Part shown: positions 60,287 through 64,000 of the stretch, piece after piece
Numbering within the stretch: the first letter of the stretch is position 1
Layout: every line of letters begins with the position of its first letter
NCBI GenBank assembly: GCA_045593555.1
Contig: JAZNWU010000009.1
Location: 1-64,000, forward strand
Direction of reading: 5' to 3'
Length of the DNA stretch: 64,000 nt
Source of the DNA: Fimenecus sp045593555
GTDB taxonomy: Bacteria > Bacillota > Clostridia > Oscillospirales > Acutalibacteraceae
The notes under the pieces: generated by a model
Told to the model about the DNA's origin: nothing
The model's database searches: none
Seen by the model: the letters and a program-made list of their open reading frames with translations, nothing else
Program-made: the position numbers and the translations under genes

Positions 60287-61544
60287 TAAAGTTATTGTTG
60301 TTGGTGCAGGTGCAGCAGGCACAATGGCAGCGGGAGCAGCTGCTGAAAACGGTGCTGAAGTTTTGCTTCTTGAAAGAAATGATAAAATCGGTCGTAAGGT
60401 TATGATTACCGGTAAAGGTAGATGTAATGTTACAAATGATATAGGTGATGATGTTCAAAATTTCATTTCCAATATTCCTGGTAATGGCAGATTTTTATAT
60501 AGTGCATATTCATCATTTAATTCTCAGGATGTTATGTATTTTTTTGAGGATTATGGTGTTAAGTTAAAGGTTGAACGTGGTAACCGTGTTTTCCCTGAAA
60601 GTGATAAAGCAGTGGATATTGTTGATGCACTCAATTCCTATATAACAGATATGGGTGTTAAGAGAAAGCAGGAGCGAGTTACAACTCTGATTACAGAAGA
60701 CAATTGTGTAAAAGGTGTTATTACTGATTTCGGAAATGAGTATTATTCCGATTCTGTTATTATCGCAACAGGTGGTCTTTCTTATCCAAAAACAGGCTCA
60801 ACAGGTGACGGATATAAATTAGCCGAAAGCGTTGGTCATACAATAACAACTCTGCGACCTTCCTTGTCAGCACTTAAATGCTACGAGGGTATTTGCAGTG
60901 AATGTATGGGACTTTCTTTGAAAAATGTTTCTATTAAAGTTCTTGACACAAAAAAGAAGAAAGAAATATATGATGATTTTGGTGAAATGTTATTCACACA
61001 TTTCGGTGTTTCAGGTCCTATGATTCTTTCTGCAAGTGCACATATGCGTGATATGGAAAAAGAAAGATATGAAATTTATATTGATTTAAAACCTGCATTA
61101 TCTCACGAAAAACTTGATGCTAGAATTCTTCGTGATTTTGCTGATAATACTAATAAATCAATTTCTAATGTTTTAGCATTGTTATTACCGAAATCCTTGA
61201 TTTCACCTGTTTTAAGACTTGCTCACATTAAGCAGAGCGAAAAAATAAATCAGGTTACAAAGGAAATGAGAAAAAATCTTGTTGATACAATCAAGTCATT
61301 AAAGCTTACTGTTATGGGATTTAATGATATTTCTGAAGCAATTGTAACATCTGGTGGTGTTAAGGTTAGTGAGATAAATCCAAAAACAATGGAAAGTAAA
61401 CTTTGTAAAGGCTTGTATTTTGCAGGTGAGGTTATTGACTGTGATGGTTACACAGGTGGCTTTAATTTGCAAATTGCTTTTTCAACAGGACATTTAGCAG
61501 GTATTTCTGCAAGTAATAATAGAGGGGAATTAAAAAATGATTAA
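60279..61544 (+). CDS. HI0933-type FAD-binding oxidoreductase
   Basis: The 421-residue protein has VVGAGAAGTMAAGAAA for FAD, DKIGRKVMITGKGRCNVTN-type motif (split here as KIGRKVMITGKGRCN), SYPKTGSTGDGY, and the C-terminal GGVKVSEINPKTMESKL with DCDGYTGGFNLQIAFSTG. This is the HI0933/YhiN family of flavoproteins, close to aminoacetone oxidase-like and BaiN-like proteins; substrate is unproven. The ATG at 60279 overlaps the regulator's stop by eight bases and is preferred over an upstream codon without a site. Confidence 0.88.
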   Translation: MSNKVIVVGAGAAGTMAAGAAAENGAEVLLLERNDKIGRKVMITGKGRCNVTNDIGDDVQNFISNIPGNGRFLYSAYSSFNSQDVMYFFEDYGVKLKVERGNRVFPESDKAVDIVDALNSYITDMGVKRKQERVTTLITEDNCVKGVITDFGNEYYSDSVIIATGGLSYPKTGSTGDGYKLAESVGHTITTLRPSLSALKCYEGICSECMGLSLKNVSIKVLDTKKKKEIYDDFGEMLFTHFGVSGPMILSASAHMRDMEKERYEIYIDLKPALSHEKLDARILRDFADNTNKSISNVLALLLPKSLISPVLRLAHIKQSEKINQVTKEMRKNLVDTIKSLKLTVMGFNDISEAIVTSGGVKVSEINPKTMESKLCKGLYFAGEVIDCDGYTGGFNLQIAFSTGHLAGISASNNRGELKND

Positions 61545-62199
61545 TGTAGCAATCGATGGACCTGCAGGTGCAGGAAAAAGTACAATTGCACGTGCTGCTG
61601 CAAAGGAACTTGGATTTATTTATGTAGATACAGGTGCATTATATAGAGCAGTTGGTGTGTATTGTCTTAAAAACAAAATTGAAACAACTGATGCAGAGAG
61701 CGTTGGTGCTATATTAGATAAAATCATTGTTGAACTCAAATTTGTTGATGGAGTTCAGCATGTATACCTTAATGGTGATGATGTATCAACTGAAATAAGA
61801 CTTCCTGAGGCTTCAATGGCTGCATCCAATGTTTCGGCAATTCCGGAAGTTCGAGCATTTCTTTTTGATTTACAAAGAGATATTGCAGCAAAAAACAACT
61901 GCATTATGGACGGCAGGGATATTGGTACTGTTGTTCTTCCAAATGCAAAGGTTAAGATTTTCTTAACTGCTGACCCTGAAGAAAGAGCAATGAGAAGATT
62001 CAAAGAACTTGAAGAAAAAGGCAGTAGTGTTACTTATCAGGAAGTTCTTGATGATTTAAAAGTGAGAGATTATAATGATTCACATCGTGAGATTGCACCA
62101 TTAAAACCTGCCGAAGATTCAGTGATTATAAATACAACAGGTTATGCTCTTGAGCAGTCAATTGATAAGATTATAGATACAATTAAGGAGAAAATGTAA
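61537..62199 (+). CDS. cmk: Cytidylate kinase
   Basis: Cmk phosphorylates CMP and dCMP. The 220-residue protein has AIDGPAGAGKSTIARAAA, YVDTGALYRAVGVY, the CMP-binding MDGRDIGTVVLP and RDYNDSHREIAPL, with the usual length. It overlaps the flavoprotein gene by eight bases, with GAGGGGAATTAAAA as ribosome site, and shares its stop base with plsC. The order cmk-plsC-ispH is conserved in Clostridia. Confidence 0.97.
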   Translation: MINVAIDGPAGAGKSTIARAAAKELGFIYVDTGALYRAVGVYCLKNKIETTDAESVGAILDKIIVELKFVDGVQHVYLNGDDVSTEIRLPEASMAASNVSAIPEVRAFLFDLQRDIAAKNNCIMDGRDIGTVVLPNAKVKIFLTADPEERAMRRFKELEEKGSSVTYQEVLDDLKVRDYNDSHREIAPLKPAEDSVIINTTGYALEQSIDKIIDTIKEKM

Positions 62200-62861
62200 T
62201 GTCAGAAAAGAAGTATTTTGATTTCAGTGATTATGAAACACGAAACGGGTTCAATGTTTTTAGACCATTATGTAATTTGTGTTGTAAGACACGAATTAAA
62301 TTAGTAGTTGAAGGTGAAGAAAATTTAAATCGTGAAGATGGATTTATCATTGCTGCAAACCATTCAATTATTTTTGACCCGATTTTTATTGCAACTGCAT
62401 GTAAAGATAGATTACTTCATTTTGTTGCAAAGTATGAAGTATTTAAGAATCCCGTTGTAGGAGCCGTGCTTAAGAGCTGCAATGCTTTTCCTATTGTTCG
62501 TGGTAAAGGTGATATGCAAGCAATCAATTATGCAAGTGACCTTGTAAAAAAAGGCAAAGTTCTTTGCATCTTTCCGGAAGGAACTCGTTCAAGAGATGGT
62601 TATCCTAAAAAGGCAAAATCAGGTGTTGGTTTAATTGCTCGTAATGCTAAATGTGATGTTATTCCTGCTGCAATTTGTATTGAAGAAAAAGGCAAATTTG
62701 GTGGGAAGGTTTATGTTAAATTTGGTGAAGCCATCAAATATGAAGATATGAATTTTACTGAAGATGGCGGTACAAAGGAAAATAAAGAAGTTGCTAATAT
62801 GGTTATGGATAAAATTGTTCTTCTCTGGAGGGAGTGCAGAAAGAAATGCAAGTCCAAATAA
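62199..62861 (+). CDS. plsC: 1-acyl-sn-glycerol-3-phosphate acyltransferase
   Basis: PlsC adds the second acyl chain in phosphatidate synthesis at the membrane. The 220-residue protein has the NHSIIFD acyltransferase box (HX4D type), a KYEVFKNPVVG segment and the FPEGTRSRDG box with the phosphate-binding arginine region. There is no clear transmembrane helix beyond a short hydrophobic patch. The ATG shares its A with the cmk stop, so translation is coupled. ispH begins inside the end of this gene. Confidence 0.92.
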   Translation: MSEKKYFDFSDYETRNGFNVFRPLCNLCCKTRIKLVVEGEENLNREDGFIIAANHSIIFDPIFIATACKDRLLHFVAKYEVFKNPVVGAVLKSCNAFPIVRGKGDMQAINYASDLVKKGKVLCIFPEGTRSRDGYPKKAKSGVGLIARNAKCDVIPAAICIEEKGKFGGKVYVKFGEAIKYEDMNFTEDGGTKENKEVANMVMDKIVLLWRECRKKCKSK

Positions 62862-64000
62862 CTCTCGCAAAAACAGCAGGCTTTTGTTTTGGGGTTAATC
62901 GTGCTGTGAATATGCTTTATGACCTTGTCCAGAAAGGTGAAAATATTTGTACGTTCGGACCTATAATACATAATCCACAGGTAATTAATGATTTGTCAGG
63001 CAAAGGTGTAAATATCATTGATGATATTCAAGATGTGTCAACTGACAAAAAAGTAGTTATCCGAACACACGGTGTTGAAAAAGAAATCTTAAAATCTTGT
63101 GAAGAATGTTCAATAAATTATATTGATGCCACTTGTCCTTTCGTCAAGAAAATCCATAAAATAGTTGAAAAAAATTCAAGTGAGTCAATACCTGTCCTTA
63201 TTGCAGGAGATAAAAACCATCCGGAAGTTGTTGGAATTAAAAGTTATTGTAATGGAAAAAGTTACATTTTTAATTCGGCTTGTGAACTTGAAAAAATAAT
63301 CAAAAATAATAGTTTTAAAACTGAAATGCCGTTTATTGTAGTTTCACAGACGACTTTCAGTATAAAAGAATGGAAAAAATGTATTAAAATTATAAATTTA
63401 CACTATACAAACGCAAAAATTTTTGATACAATATGTAGTGCGACCGAAGAAAGACAGGCAGAAGCATTATTGTTATCAAAGAAAAATGACGCTATGATAA
63501 TAATAGGTGGTAGGACAAGTTCAAATACTGCAAAACTTAAAGCAGTCTGCGAACCCAACTGCCCGACTTATTTGATTGAAACGGCAAAAGAGCTTTTGGA
63601 CATAGCCTTTTGTGATGTTCAATCAATAGGCGTTACTGCGGGTGCATCAACTCCCGACAGTATAATTAAGGAGGTACTAAAAACTATGTCCGAGATTTTT
63701 GAAAACGCAAACACAATTAATAAGGAGGAGACAGCAGGCTTTGAGCAAATGCTTGAGGAATCACTCAACAGTATGAGTTCTGATCAGAACGTTGTTGGTA
63801 CAGTTGTTGGTTTCACAGCAACCGAAATTCAGGTTGAAATTGCAGGCAGAAAGCACACAGGCTATGTGTCTTTTGATGAATATAGTGACGATCCATCAGC
63901 TGACCCAAAAGCAGAGCTTAAGGTTGGCGACGAAATCAAACTTCGCATTATGAAGACAAACGATGTTGAAGGCACAATTAAGCTTTCAAAGCGTCTTTAT
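62846..64000 (+). CDS. ispH: IspH-S1 fusion: HMBPP reductase fused to S1 RNA-binding repeats (partial)
   Basis: The frame runs from ATG 62846 (overlapping plsC by 16 bases, after GGAGGGAG) to the window edge: 385 residues so far. Residues 1-280 are IspH, the [4Fe-4S] reductase that makes IPP and DMAPP, with the three cluster cysteines C14 (GFCFGV), C97 (ATCPFV) and C197 (TICSAT), plus TEER. A linker (about 281-320) leads to a first S1-type domain (VVGTVVGFTATEIQVEI). This fusion with ribosomal protein S1-like repeats is known in Clostridia. It links isoprenoid synthesis and translation in one polypeptide. More S1 repeats are expected past the edge. Confidence 0.93.
   Translation, partial: MQVQITLAKTAGFCFGVNRAVNMLYDLVQKGENICTFGPIIHNPQVINDLSGKGVNIIDDIQDVSTDKKVVIRTHGVEKEILKSCEECSINYIDATCPFVKKIHKIVEKNSSESIPVLIAGDKNHPEVVGIKSYCNGKSYIFNSACELEKIIKNNSFKTEMPFIVVSQTTFSIKEWKKCIKIINLHYTNAKIFDTICSATEERQAEALLLSKKNDAMIIIGGRTSSNTAKLKAVCEPNCPTYLIETAKELLDIAFCDVQSIGVTAGASTPDSIIKEVLKTMSEIFENANTINKEETAGFEQMLEESLNSMSSDQNVVGTVVGFTATEIQVEIAGRKHTGYVSFDEYSDDPSADPKAELKVGDEIKLRIMKTNDVEGTIKLSKRLY

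Noticed and set aside
1..64000. CRISPR array or insertion sequence
   Set aside because: No regularly spaced direct repeats with unique spacers and no transposase gene were found; the repeated units present are palindromic intergenic elements.

Overview
The window looks like a chromosome segment of a low-GC, spore-forming member of the Clostridia, probably a gut bacterium near the Ruminococcaceae/Oscillospiraceae. Evidence: A+T-rich DNA, strong GGAGG-type ribosome sites, an adjacent spoIIGA-sigE pair, spoIVB, RNase J, an IspH-S1 fusion, and surface-protein signatures common in that group. The genus cannot be fixed from the sequence alone.

Layout. 1-2.9 kb is the decayed right end of a prophage: the tail of a tape-measure gene, a cut-off tail gene, a sigma-like phage regulator, small phage ORFs, a type I toxin-antitoxin locus, two tandem Cro/C1 regulators and a tRNA 3'-end-like attachment site. 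2.9-3.4 kb holds dispersed palindromic repeats and then a structured leader RNA for a secreted CHAP-domain protein. 5.7-11.2 kb has a GH63-like glycosidase, a small membrane-anchored protein and a class A penicillin-binding protein. 11.3-17.3 kb carries a carA/carB-like pair, ruvX, spoIIGA and sigE. 17.4-24.1 kb has a GlpA-like dehydrogenase set, an intracellular GH29 fucosidase, a GPH-family sugar symporter and rnhA. 24.2-33.9 kb is a housekeeping block: RNase J, GdpP, rplI, dnaB, tilS, hpt, ftsH. 34-41 kb is amino-acid biosynthesis (ilvB, ilvC, a GntR regulator, serA, serC) with a small divergent regulator/membrane-protein pair. 41.2-51.8 kb has lon, engB, a lysA-like gene, dnaE, pfkA, a shikimate-kinase-like gene and spoIVB. 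51.8-64 kb has a DUF711/ACT pair, a PHP phosphatase, ispE, a flavoprotein, ackA, tmcAL, an RpiR regulator, a HI0933-type flavoprotein, cmk, plsC and the start of ispH-S1.

How genes work together. RNase J, GdpP, L9, DnaB, TilS, Hpt and FtsH form a co-directional growth block. SpoIIGA and pro-SigE are the mother-cell sigma switch, and SpoIVB is the forespore signal protease. SerC and SerA run two steps of serine synthesis; IlvB and IlvC run the first two steps of branched-chain amino-acid synthesis. IspE and IspH are MEP-pathway enzymes.

Most notable. (1) The carA/carB pair is intact as reading frames but lacks the glutaminase triad, the metal ligands of both ATP-grasp modules, and much of the second module's N-lobe: a candidate pseudoenzyme pair or new function. 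(2) A structured leader RNA lies at 3199-3369 with its own promoter and terminator. (3) A type I toxin-antitoxin module has both promoters and the antisense RNA readable. (4) A divergent promoter pair shares a palindromic operator. (5) The shikimate-kinase-like protein has altered substrate-binding residues.
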